From Owenia fusiformis (Eukaryota > Annelida > Polychaeta > Sabellida > Oweniidae), in contig CAIIXF020000004.1 in NCBI GenBank assembly GCA_903813345.2, positions 16,479,513 through 16,543,512 of the forward strand: DNA of 64,000 bases. Direction: 5' to 3'. Below the pieces are notes generated by a model. It was given only the letters and a program-made list of their open reading frames with translations. It had not been told where the DNA came from and did not search any database. Positions 12,749 through 25,900 of this stretch are shown here, one piece after another (position 1 is the first letter of the stretch; every line of letters starts with the position of its first letter). The position numbers and the translations under genes were made by a program.

Positions 12749-13594
12749 CAGGTTTATAATTATTTGGAGAAGTAGTTTGTTAGCTGAACATTTTGTCATC
12801 TTTCATTTCAATATATTTGGTTGTTCATCGAATCACATTTGATTTAATTGTAATAATTTGGCAAGAGGTCGTGATAACATAGAAATATGTATGTAAATAT
12901 CCGTTGCTTGATTTCTTTTGAACGGAAATGTAAAAAAACATTGACTTGAAGTGAATGCATCATAGCAGACACAAATAAAAAAACATATAAAAACATATTT
13001 TATATGTCTCTGATCATAGTAAATACTTTATGTTACAATGAGGTAGGTTGGAAATATTTTATTTTTCTATTTACAACCATCCATTCGTATCATCGCACAA
13101 TTTTATAGGTGCGGTGTAGGGGAAAGTTCATATAAGTTAACTGGTTATGAATTGAATCTGGTATTATAAATAGTTAGTCAACATATACATTGAAACTTGG
13201 AGTTAAGACGAACCTCGGTGCTCTCATCTTTGTCTTTTTTGTAATTTCATTGGTATTCTATTTATATTATAATTAATTTAATACTTTTATGCTCTAATTG
13301 TATAACGTGATAACAATGCTCAGAGCACAGCCACCATTAATTAGTAGAAGTTATTCAGGCCCGTAGCCAGGATTTGCCAAGGGGGGGGGGGGGGTCACAT
13401 TTGGAAAAATTCCAGAGGGGTTCACTTGTGACAATTTTGGTCCAAAAATAGTCAAAATCACTTAAACAGTGCTCAGAATGGTAAAAAACTGCATGATTTC
13501 GAAATTTTTTGGCCATCGAACCCCCTGGCTACGTGCCTGAATTGTAGTTTGAAGAAATTAGTTCACATTTTGAAGATGCAGTAAGAAATGAGAG
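12749..13594 (+). promoter_or_regulatory. Upstream region of SLC5 copy 1 (promoter not defined)
   Basis: Conserved with 34254-34897 in front of copy 2, so the promoter probably lies here if exon 1 is the first exon. No convincing TATA box or 5' UTR junction is evident. A MITE-like insert (13358-13544) with GCCCGTAGCCAGG and CCTGGCTACGTGCC ends and a poly-G run is present. Confidence 0.35.
13358..13544. mobile_element. CGTAGCCAGG-type MITE with poly-G tract
   Basis: Starts CAGGCCCGTAGCCAGGA and ends CCTGGCTACGTGCCTGA, an imperfect terminal inverted repeat, with a 14-15 G run next to the 5' end. A trimmed relative at 34687-34840 before copy 2 lacks the poly-G and much of the right terminus. 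Related ends occur at 14567-14745, 42340-42385, 42545-42690 and 60371-60510. Confidence 0.6.
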
Positions 13595-13854
13595 ATGGCG
13601 TCCACCTTCCACTGGGCGGATTATATCGTGTTTATTGCATTTATTGTAATATCAATGGCCATAGGAGTATTCTATTCGTGTACCGGTGGAAAGCAAAATA
13701 CAAATTCAGAATATCTGTTAGCAGACAGAAAGCTTCACTTTTTCCCAACGTCAGTGTCGTTAATGGTGTCATTCGCATCATGCATAACAATATTGGGGTT
13801 GACGGCAGAGATGTACACCGGAGGCTCTCAATTCTGGCTTTACTGTGTCGGTAA
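13588..13854 (+). other. Upstream ATG and overlapping alternate frame at SLC5 copy 1 start
   Basis: An ATG lies 7 nt before the main start, out of frame, and opens 88 codons across exon 1. The protein has no recognisable features and is probably not made, but the ATG could lower translation of the main frame. In copy 2 one extra AG pair puts the equivalent ATG (34889) in frame, adding MRE. Confidence 0.4.
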
Positions 13855-13930
13855 CTCGTTGGCTGCTCTCATTGCTGAGAGGATATTTGTCCCGTTGATG
13901 TACCCCCTACATCTAACAAGCACATACGAA
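13595..13930 (+). CDS. SLC5 copy 1, exon 1 (residues 1-112)
   Basis: Encodes MASTFHWADYIVFIAFIVIS through TSTYE, which covers the first membrane helices. WADYIVF at the N-terminus and TSTYE before the donor are typical of SMCT proteins. The donor is GAA|GTAAGT. The start is the ATG in a good context (AGAG-ATG-G). Another ATG 7 nt upstream at 13588 is out of frame and opens an 88-codon overlapping frame. Confidence 0.93.
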
Positions 13931-16900
13931 GTAAGTAGTTTTTTATTGATTCGCATAGTGAGAGGCCATGTTCAATTGTATCAAATTCGGTTTAACACAT
14001 CCTTTAAATTTATTGAATGTGAAAAGATCTTTTAAGCCAAACAATTAAACATTATACCTAATAAATAATTCGCATGTTTCGAATGGGTTGTCGCTTGTTG
14101 AATACTGTATACAGTATAACCATTTGACCCAAATTTGTAAATCATTTGCAAAACGGTAACTTCCACACACGAAAGATGTTCAACACTAGTGACGGCAATA
14201 TCAAATAAACATATTTACTATTTGTAAAAACTAAAGTAAACCAGCATCTTTTTGTTTACACCCCCCCCCCTTCATGAGTTTAGGGGTCAGAAGTTTACAT
14301 TAGATGGCATATCAAAGCAAGTTTGAATCTTCATCTTGTTCCTTAATTTCAATAGTCCACAATTTTATGATTTGTATGATCTTTTAAATCGCCAAATACA
14401 AACAGGCTTTGATGATTGATTCAAAAGGGGTCTCCTGGTTGACAAACTTATGGAGGGGAGTGTACTTATGATCCCCGCTACTCTTATTATAATATTACTT
14501 ATTTGATGTTTTTCGGATGGCGCTCTTGGCAGAAATAATCTGCACTTATTAAATCACTATCAGGGACGTAGTCAGCTTTCAGTCAGGGGGAATGGTGCGA
14601 ATTTTACAAAAATTGATGCAACTTCCTTCAAAATTGAGCTAGACGCTTCAAATAAAAAGCACTTTAAAGCTATTTTCTTTTGGCTATATTTTCATTGGTT
14701 TGGGGAGAGGGTGCGATCGCTACGCCTCCTGGCTACGCCTATGCATATTATGTACAATCTTGTTAAATTGCACTGTGTATTGTAATTGTAATGGTGCTAG
14801 CCTGAAATAAAAAATTATTTATAAAAAATCTCAAGCATACTATCCATAAAACTTGTATAACTTCTACTGCAGTATCTGTACAGACGCTTCAAATCACGAG
14901 TAGCCCGCCAATCATGTATGGTCATCGGCAGTGTTGGATTCGTGAGTACTCGAGACACACATATTGTGTGATATGTAATTGCCTAAACCAGAAAAAAAAT
15001 ATTTAAAATATAGTGGATCAATAATGGATTTTTAGAATGTATCCAGGGTTAATTAATGTCAATAATTGACTTCGTTATCTCATCAAGGGGCAATATTTAC
15101 TAGGGATAGGGATATAAAATGAGTATAACAGCCATCCAGTTTATCATACAGTGCGTCTCAAAAGCCACAATTGTACTCTTTTCAATGATATGTCATTTGG
15201 TCATATGTGATCATGAATCACTGCCAGGATTATCATTGTTTTTTCGCACATGGAAGAAAGGGCTAAGTTAAAAACTTTCTTCAATCAACTGATCCTTATT
15301 GTCCAATCAGGTTTGTGTAATTGGGGTTGAGGATTAAATTCTGGTCACAACACCATAAAGCCTCGGTCACATTTGCTCTACGGCAGCTGTAGCTTCACAG
15401 AATCGGTATAGAATATCTAAGGTACTGCTTATCACTATATTTCATGCTACACATTTCTCTCGATTTTGGGAAGCAACGGTCGTCGATTAAATGTGAATGA
15501 AGCAATGAATAACAAAAGTTTCACACATAGTTTTACTAAAGACAATTTTTTGTGTTCATTAGTATCCATAAAGGTTCAGTGAACGACAAACCAAAGGGTT
15601 TTTGTGCACATTCGCACCCACAATTCAAGGGTAATTCAGAAAAAGATATCCAGGGTATGTCAAGGCATGTAATTTTTCATGAGTCAACTTTAATAAGATG
15701 AAAGACAATGATTTTGAACACTTAATTGTGCCACTTCTTTTTCAATAGCTACTGGTCATATGCACTGATTTTTGCAATCTCTAAAGCTTGGTACAGAGCG
15801 GACTTTGGCCTATTGTGCAAAAGGAATGATTATTCAGTGGTCCGTGGTCTCATATGAAAAAATGACACATCATATTGGAAAGAAGAGACACTTGGCTCAA
15901 ATGGTAAACTAAATGAAATTGGTGTTGTCATCACTAATTTTATATTTTACAATATTTTGAGACGTACTGTATACTGACTGGGTTGGGATAAGACTTCAAA
16001 TCTGTGATTGTTGATAAAGGTGGCCATTGTGGGCGTCGTCATGTATGCTCCTGCAATAGCTCTCGAGGCAGGTAAGAGGGTAATCATTGTAATTTTGCTT
16101 TTTTCCTATTACATTTCGATATATAACACTCTCTAGACTAGTAGTAGTACTAGTAGCATTTATGCAGTATGTCACTCAACATTTCAGTATCTGGTCTTCC
16201 GACGTGGGTCTCTATTTTAATCATGGCAGCAGTAGCAACATTCTATACAACACTGGTATGTCAGGCTCTTTCCAAGCAAATATATCTTGCAAACTTGTTT
16301 TGTTGAACTACTTGTATATTGTATTCTATGTATAAAAATAATTTAAGTATGCTTTATTCATGTTTCCAGATAAAATATTAAAGGTATAGCAAATACTAAA
16401 GACGAGTTGCGAGTATCTTTCTTAGAACACAATTGTTTGTCTCAAATATGTTTGATATGTCTCTATTTTCCGAAAGTGCAAAGTTCTGACTTTTCTATTA
16501 TATAGTAGCCCGGACAGAATTGATCAAGGGTCACTTTTTTCTTTGGTGACTTTTTGAATTTTCAATATTATCAAAATCTGATTACATATTTGAAATCTAG
16601 AGTAAAATTCTGACATACAAAAAAATATTTAAGGAGATTCTCTTAATTTATTGACAATGGAATGGCCAAAAAACTTAAAGTCCTGCGACCTTACCAATAT
16701 ACTGTACAAACAATGTACGATCCTTTTTTAAGTACCGGTACAAGTCAATTTAAAACAAAAGGTTCAAATGCAGTCATTCCTCATTATCTCATACCAAAGC
16801 AGCAGTAAAGACTCCATAGGCCCATGACGTTTTTTAAATATTAACTTTCAACTGAACATTCAAATTCATAAAACGAGGCATTTTTGAACAAATATGAGAC

Positions 16901-19900
16901 AAATGGTGAATTATGTATTTGCATCACTCATACTATGAACGCCAATAATATCTGATTCAATAAGTTGAGAGATGTTCCTTAAATATGTTTTTTGTATGTC
17001 AGAATTTTACTCTAGTTTTAAAATATGTAACCAGATTTTGATAATACTGAAAATTAAAAAAGTTATTAAAGAAAAGATGATCCTTGAACAATTCTGCCCG
17101 GGCTACTATGATAATGCTAGGAATTTTCTGCACGTAGGGAGTTCTCCAGATTATTGTTGTTCTTTCAAGTGATATATAATAACTGATTGTCTACATGTAC
17201 GATTGCAGGGAGGTATTAAAGCCGTTATTTGGACAGACGTCTTCCAATTCTTGATCATAATAATAGGAATGATCATCACATTAGCAATGGTAAATCACTT
17301 ACTAAGCGTTTTGCCTATCTTTTTTTATATTAATTGCAATTACTTTTCGAAATATGATGCTACATTTCTGGTAATATTGGATTTCATGAAGGAATCTTCA
17401 TTTTGTCTTTTACATATTGATCAATAAAATATTAATGGTAAAAACGGCAACCCTGAATTTTACTCATATCTCATATCATTTTAGGAAATAAATTCTTGAT
17501 ATTTGGTACATTTGTACATCATATTCTATTTCCTACCAGCGCACTTTTCATGACTTTCAGACTGCATATTCACCCTATGCAGACAGAGCCTGTGGGAAAT
17601 ATTGGGTGCGGAGCAAATGAGCGTAGGGTGCGGAGCTAACGGTTATTTTTTAATTTAAATTTGGGATATTTCTGAAACTAAGCCGTTTTGGGACTTCAAA
17701 TATACCAAGATATGTGTATTTGACACCAAATATCAATACAATTGTGAAAATAGTAGCGCAATTCATTCTATAGCGACGCAGTGTGCCTTAAACCTTTCCC
17801 AGACCTATATATTTTGAAATTATCCTTTTAATACTGAGTCCCCAGCATTCATAAAAAATGGTGTTCAATGTGTACTATCTATACAAATTATTTTTGCATC
17901 TTGGAAGCCAGGCAGTATCTGTGTGATTTTATAAAAATTCGGAAATTTTTTCAGATATGAGCCCCCTCTAAATATTGGGTGCGGAGCAGCTCCATAAACG
18001 TAGCTCCGCACCAAATATTTAGAGGGGCTCATATCTGAAGAACATTTCCGAATATTTATAAAATCACACAGATACTGCCTGCTCATTTGCGCCGCACCCA
18101 ATATTTCCCACAGGCTCTGTCTGCATAGGGTGATATTATCATTTGGTTATTATCTATCACTATATTTTTGGCGTATCCCCAGATGTAAAAATCAAATGGG
18201 GACACGATATCCGAGCTACGGGGTTACCACTCATTATCTGTTCTCCTGCTGATAATGTGGACGTTGAAGTGGTCATTAAGCCATTCTAGAGCATCGTCGG
18301 ATGTATAAGTCATGGTATAGTCTTGTTGGAACCACTTAACAGCCTATCACCTAATATAAGGCCTGCAAGAAATCTCTGAGAATCGCAATGACACAGTTAC
18401 TTTTCCTTGGCATAAGTAAGGAAAATGACCCAAAATAATCCTTTGCATACGGAGTGGAGTCTCGTGAAATGGCTTCTCCGCTACGTTATTAGGTACTTGG
18501 TTCCCCCAGACTATATAGTTCTTAGAGTTAATCTGTCCATCAAGTTTGAAATGGGCTTCATCAAAATGAGGAAGTCTAGGGTTGTCGCTTTTACTACCAT
18601 GAACTAGTATCAAAAATAGCAGTAATTGTTGACTCATTTTCATAAGTTTCGGTAAATTAATTGTAAGTCATTGTTGTTTCAAGGGTTGCAGTCGAGTTGG
18701 AGGCTTCGCAAATATGTGGAACCTGTGTCAGAGAGGTGGAAGAATCCAGCCAATAGAGTGATTGATTATAATTTATATTACGGACGCTGGTTGACAGACA
18801 TTATAATAAAGGATAGGTATCGTAATGGGGAACTGAATTCAACAATGTTTTTCTCTTAAACCAATCATTGAAAACATTCTGTAAAAAAACATGGTATTTT
18901 ATTTAATGTTGACTGATTGACAACAATTTAATGCAAAAATTATTTAGAAATATTTTATATAGCTGTTTTTGTTAACATTTTTTGTTTTTTTAGTGCAATT
19001 GTTTTTGCTCCTTTCTACCAATTCTTGAGAATGAAATAAAATGTCTTTCCGAACCTTGTTGGAACAAAATAGCATATACAACATGTTTTTAGACCTCTCA
19101 ATATTAATGTTATACAAAGGAATTTTTGGTTGATTTTAAAAAAGTATTCAAAAAATTAAAACGAATCCCCCCAAAATAGATAAAAAATCAAGAAAACCTT
19201 TTATTTCATTAATAAGATACTTTTTTAAAATCAACCAAAATTTCCTTTGTACAATTACAATATTGAGAGACCTAAATATGATGTGTTTATGTCGTTTTGT
19301 TCCAATGAGGTTCGGAAAGATGTTTCATTTCACTCTGGAAACATGATACCAAGAACAAACTTAGTGTTTGATGTGTTTTTAAAACGATATAGATGAAAGT
19401 ATGTATATCTATTTCAAATTATATTGTTACCATTCAAAAGATGGCCATTAAATTGACAATTTGTAAGATTTTCAGAAATTTTGATGACTGGTTTAGAGAA
19501 ACGTGTGTTCAAAAAGTTCGCCATATCGATACCCATTCTTTGAACTTATGATATACCAAATTAAAGATGATTAAGTTCCCTATCCATTGGTATATAATAT
19601 GACATATTTTCATCAAGAAAATCAATATTTATTTATGAAATACGAGTGTCCCATTTTTGGACCACCCTGTATGTATTTATTATATGTACAAGTTGGTCCA
19701 AAATAAATGGGACACTCGTATTTCAAAAATAAATATTGATATTATAAATGAAAACATATCATATTATATACCATTGGATAGGGAATTTACTTATCTTTAA
19801 TTTGGTATATCATAATTTCAAATTTATTATAATGCCTGTCAGCCAGCGTCCACAATACAAATGACGTCATTTTCGTTTCAAAAAGGTTTTTCAAAAACTT

Positions 19901-22900
19901 GTAAAATCCAAGTTTTCTGTCAAGATAAACAGAAGTCCAATATCTCCATTTATCCCACGATTAATGTGTTATCTGTACAATAACAGCTATTGATATTTCT
20001 GATATTATTAAAATCCGTGTGATATTTTCCAGAAAATGTTTATCAAACTCATATGCGTGTGATATCGTTTATCTCACGCATATCCGTGTGATATCACATT
20101 TGCATTTCGCGCCACAATATTGTTGGAAATTAGGTCAGATAATTTATTCTCTTTTGGGAAAATAGGTCTGCCAGTGTCCTGGAAATTGGATCGTAATCAT
20201 GGGATAAACCCAATATCACATAATTTCTCGTGATATAATTTTATCGCTTCTCTCACTCGTGTTGATATTTGATATCAACTCGGCGATAAAAATGATATCA
20301 CTCAAAATGATGTGATATTCTGTATCAATCTAATCAATTAAAGCCCTCAATCTTGGCATAAACTTGTTGATATTATCATTGATATGCTTTTGAAATGATA
20401 AGTTCCACTTCTCAACAATTCTGTCCTTAAGTGACTGAATGTAAGGGGTTCATGGTGCACCAACTTTGTTAGTTCTCCTCATACGTGGTAGTCGCAGAAG
20501 TTAGCATCGGGTGATCTGGTTGGAGGGGCAGTTATTAAGGGGATGAATCAAAACATCCTGCACAGAGGACCTATGCCTGATATCATATTCTGATCATCAC
20601 ATTTTCGAACAAGATGGGGCTCCAAGCCATAGATCACACAAGACAGTAAAACATTTAAAAGATAATGTGCCTCAATTCATAGCCCTAATAACTGCCCCCC
20701 CCCCCAGATCACCTGATGCGACTACCACGTATGGGGAGAACCAACAAAATTGATGTATCATGAACTCCTTACATCTATTCAGAATTGTGAAAAGTGGAAT
20801 TCTTTGTCTCAACAGCATGTCAATGACGCTACTGATCAGTTTAGACCAATATTGAGGGCTATAATTGATCAAAATGGAGAACATCGGTTTTTGGTGACAA
20901 AAAAATTGTTTTTTTGCAAGTTTTTGAAAACCTGTTTGAAACGAAAATGACGTCATTTGTATTATGGACGCTGGTTGACACGTAATACAATGAATTTGAA
21001 CTTATGATATACCAAATTAAAGAAAAGTAAATTCCCTATCCACTGATATATATATATATACTATGACATGTTTTCGTCAATAAAATCAATGTTTATTTTT
21101 GAAATATTAGTGTCCCATTTTTTGGACCACCCTGTATGTTTGAGTTTGTGTTCCAGCTTTGACTTGAACCCATTGACGAGACATACCTTCTGGGGCCTCA
21201 CTATTGGTGTTGGGGCAACCTGTACACATCTGTATGGAGTAAGCCAACCTGGAGTGCAGCGTTTTTCAGCAACACGATCACTCAAAGATGCCAGACTGTA
21301 AGCAGAATTTCTTAAAAATAATTATGTACATTAAGATATATTACCTTGAGCATCCAAAAAATAGCTAAGGCTAAACATAACACAATCTCATACATATAGT
21401 CATTTATTTCATTCGGGCATCCATAATATAGTTAAGGCTAAACCTAATATAATCTCATGCATTGTCAATTATTCCATTCGGCCATTCATAAAATAGTTAC
21501 CCTGAACCTAATACAATCTCGTTTCATTGTCAATTATTCAATTTGGGCATCCATAAAATAGCTCATGCTTTACCTAATACAATCTCGTTACATTGTCAAT
21601 TATTCAATTTGGGCATCCGTAATATATCTTATGTTTTACCTAATACAATCTCGTTACATTGTCAATTATTCCATCAGGCATCCATAATATAGCTTACGTT
21701 TTACCTAATACAATCTCGTTACATTGTCAATTATTCAATTTGGGCATCCGTAATATAGCTTATGTTTTACCTAATACAATCTCGTTACATTGTCAATTAT
21801 TCCATCGGGCATCCATAATATAACTTATGCTAAACCTAATACAATCTCATGCATTGTCAATTATTCAATTTGGGCATCCGTAATATAGCTTATGCTTAAC
21901 CTAATACAATCTCGTTACATTGTCAATTATTCCATTCGGGCATACATACCATGGCTTATGTTTTACCTAATACAATCTCGTTACATTGTCAATCATTCCA
22001 TCGGGCATTCATAATGTAACTTATGCTAAACCTAATACAATCTCATGCATTGTCAATTATTCAATTTGGGCATCCGTAATATAGCTTATGTTTTACCAAA
22101 TACAATCTCGTTACATTGTCAATTATTCCATCGGGCATCCATAATATAACTTATGCTTAACCTAATACAATCTCATGCATTGTCAATTATTCAATTTGGG
22201 CATCCGTAATATAGCTTATGTTTTACCTAATACAATCTCGTTACATTGTCAATTATTCCATCGGGCATCCATAATATAGCTTATGTTTTACCTAATACAA
22301 TCTCGTTACATTGTCAATCATTCCATCGGGCATTCATAATATAACTTATGCTAAACCTAATACAATCTCATGCATTGTCAATTATTCAATTTGGGCATCC
22401 GTAATATAGCTTATGTTTTACCTAATACAATCTCGTTACATTGTCAATTATTCCATCAGGCATCCATAATATAACTTATGCTTAACCTAATACAATCTCA
22501 TGCATTGTCAATTATTCAATTTGGGCATCCGTAATATAGCTTATGTTTTACCTAATACAATCTCGTTACATTGTCAATTATTCCATCGGGCATCCATAAT
22601 ATAGCTTATGTTTTACTAATACAATCTCATGCATTGTCAATTATTCAATTTGGGCATCCGTAATATAGCTTATGTTTTACCTAATACAATCTCGTTACAT
22701 TGTCAATTATTCCATCGGGCATCCATAATATAACTTATGCTTAACCTAATACAATCTCGTTACATTGTCAATTATTCCATCGGACATTCATAATATAACT
22801 TATGCTAAACCTAATACAATCTCATGCATTGTCAATTATTCAATTTGGGCATCCGTAATATAGCTTATGTTTTACCTAATACAATCTCGTTACATTGTCA

Positions 22901-25900
22901 ATTATTCCATCGGGCATCCATAATATAACTTATGCTTAACCTAATACAATCTCATGCATTGTCAATTATTCAATTTGGGCATCCGTAATATAGCTTATGT
23001 TTTACCTAATACAATCTCGTTACATTGTCAATTATTCCATCGGGCATCCATAATATAACTTATGCTTAACATAATACAATCTCATGCATTGTCAATTATT
23101 CAATTTGGGCATCCGTAATATAGCTTATGTTTTACCTAATACAATCTCGTTACATTGTCAATTATTCCATCGGGCATCTATAATATAGCTTATCTTTTAC
23201 CTAATACAATCTCATGCATTGTCAATTATTCAATTTGGGCATCCGTAATATAGCTTATGTTTTACCTAATACAATCTCGTTACATTGTCAATTATTCCAT
23301 CGGGCATCCATAATATAACTTATGCTTAACCTAATACAATCTCATGCATTGTCAATTATTCAATTTGGGCATCCGTAATATAGCTTATGTTTTACCTAAT
23401 ACAATCTCGTTACATTGTCAATTATTCCATCGGGCATCCATAATATAACTTATGCTTAACCTAATACAATCTCATGCATTGTCAATTATTCAATTTGGGC
23501 ATCCGTAATATAGCTTATGTTTTACCTAATACAATCTCGTTACATTGTCAATTATTCCATCGGGCATCCATAATATAACTTATGCTTAACATAATACAAT
23601 CTCATGCATTGTCAATTATTCAATTTGGGCATCCGTAATATAGCTTATGTTTTACCTAATACAATCTCGTTACATTGTCAATTATTCCATCGGGCATCTA
23701 TAATATAGCTTATCTTTTACCTAATACAATCTCATGCATTGTCAATTATTCAATTTGGGCATCCGTAATATAGCTTATGTTTTACCTAATACAATCTCGT
23801 TACATTGTCAATTATTCCATCGGGCATCCATAATATAACTTATGCTTAACCTAATACAATCTCATGCATTGTCAATTATTCAATTTGGGCATCCGTAATA
23901 TAGCTTATGTTTTACCTAATACAATCTCGTTACATTGTCAATTATTCCATCGGGCATCCATAATATAACTTATGCTTAACCTAATACAATCTCATGCATT
24001 GTCAATTATTCAATTTGGGCATCCGTAATATAGCTTATGTTTTACCTAATACAATCTCGTTACATTGTCAATTATTCCATCGGGCATCCATAATATAACT
24101 TATGCTTAACCTAATACAATCTCATGCATTGTCAATTTTTCAATTTGGGCATCCGTAATATAGCTTATGTTTTACCTAATACAATCTCGTTACATTGTCA
24201 ATTATTCCATCGGGCATCTATAATATAGCTTATGTTTTACCTAATACAATCTCGTTACATTGTCAATTATTCCATCGGGCATCTATAATATAGCTTATGT
24301 TTTACCTAATACAATATCATGCATTGTCAATTATTTAATTTGGGCATCCGTAATATAGCTTATGTTTTAACTTATATAATGTCGTCACATTGTACATTGT
24401 TCCATTCGAGTATTTATAATGTAGCTTATGCTTAGAGGTCGATTGCCCGGAAATATTAACACACATGTTAAACTTATATACATTTTTTTGTGGCTTGGTT
24501 GAATGGCTATAAATCTCAAGTTCCGATGTGCCTCAACAAGAAGACGATAGAGTGACAAGGATTATGTCAAGCGGAGTTTATATTTTTTGTGCAAATTTTC
24601 TTCTTGGATAAAAAAATTTCATTTTAATTCGATTAACTTACGATAGGTGGCAAAAGGTCTAAAGGTAGGTCATGTGACACAAAACAACGAATCATATGAC
24701 ACGAAAACAATGATTCATTCACCAGATGGCGTAGTTAAATGAGGTCAATTTTGTGACAAACGAAAACCGTTTAGCTTAGCTTAAATTTTGCTCACGCAGT
24801 CGAACGAAACTGAAACTTCTTTCGTCGATATCTAGGTGAGTGATTTTTTTCAAGCTCCGGTATTTTGACAAAAGTAAGTTCAGGTCGTAGCCATTCCTCG
24901 GGGCAGGTTTGAGGCATCAACAATTTATTTTGAAGTTTTTCTAAGGAATTATTCCCGATTTCCGGCTACTGCATCTCATCTTAACTCAATACAATCTCGT
25001 TACATTGTCCATTGTTCCATTCGGGCATCAATAATAGCTTATGCTTAACCTAATACAATATATCAATGCAACCGACCGATCATTTGTTCTTACAGGACCA
25101 TGCTAACAGTTATTCCCGCCGTTTGTGTGATTTATGCGCTGACAGCTCTTGTAGGGCTCACGGTGTATGCCTATTACTCTCACATTCAATGTGACCCTAT
25201 GGTTATTGGAGCTGTTACTAATATAAATCAGGTAGGTTTACTGCAAGGACTCGATGCGCTGAAATTTGAGGATTCATATCATTAAACTTTGTCATTAAAG
25301 CATGCATATGAAATATAGTTTCAATTTTTAGATATTCCCCTACTTTGTAATGGACGTACTTGCAGTTCCAGGCGTACCAGGGATATTTCTCGCAGCTATG
25401 TTTAGCGCAGCATTGAGGTGATTTTTAACATTTTAAAATTATTAGTAAAGATCTTGAACTTTCGCGTCTGTGGAGTAAAGATAGGATTAACGATGTTGTA
25501 ATTCTGGATGCTTTGTTCTTCTTTCAATTTCTAGTCATACGCAAATACACTTTTGGAGAGATTTTAGGGACAGATTTTTCATGGTTCTTCACAATCATGT
25601 TTCTTCTGAAAATAAACCTGAAATATATTTATCAGGATATATTTACAATACGCCGTACGTTTTATAAAGACAAAAATTAATTCAGTGTTAAACTGCTAAG
25701 CAGACGCATTAGCGCCACTGGGGGTCATCTAGCAACGAAGGCACGATGTCTTCGTTTCAGAATATTTTCCAAGCAATAATTTGGATCATTCAATATTCTT
25801 TGGCCTTCATCCGAGGTGATTCTCAAGAATTCAACAACACTTTTACGACCAGAACTTTGGACACATCCAGGGGACCGTTCAGGTGAAATGTTTTGGGAAC

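Larger units (their letters stand above)
19689..21137. mobile_element. Palindromic mariner-like element in SLC5 copy 1 intron 6
   Basis: The right end reads GGACCACCCTGTA and the left TACAAGTTGGTCC, i.e. GGTGGTCCAAAA-type mariner ends. Arms of ~220 bp match (AAATGACGTCATTTTCG at 19858 and mirrored near 20947). The interior is also mirrored: broken transposase C-termini occur on the minus strand at about 20330-20545 and on the plus strand at 20604-20890. A third copy of one terminus lies just outside, 19550-19676, inverted. Copy 2 intron 6 is only 231 bp and keeps just a terminal piece. Confidence 0.75.

Noticed and set aside
19858-19872. TGACGTCA as a CREB-type regulatory site
   Set aside because: It is part of the mariner-like element's inverted arm and is mirrored near 20947; no evidence for a role in the host gene.
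20672-20956. 94-codon minus-strand frame
   Set aside because: Antisense shadow of the mariner transposase fragment QDGAPSH...RSPD on the plus strand.
21345-24447. CRISPR-like array
   Set aside because: Units are contiguous 64-66-bp tandem repeats without unique spacers, inside a eukaryotic intron.
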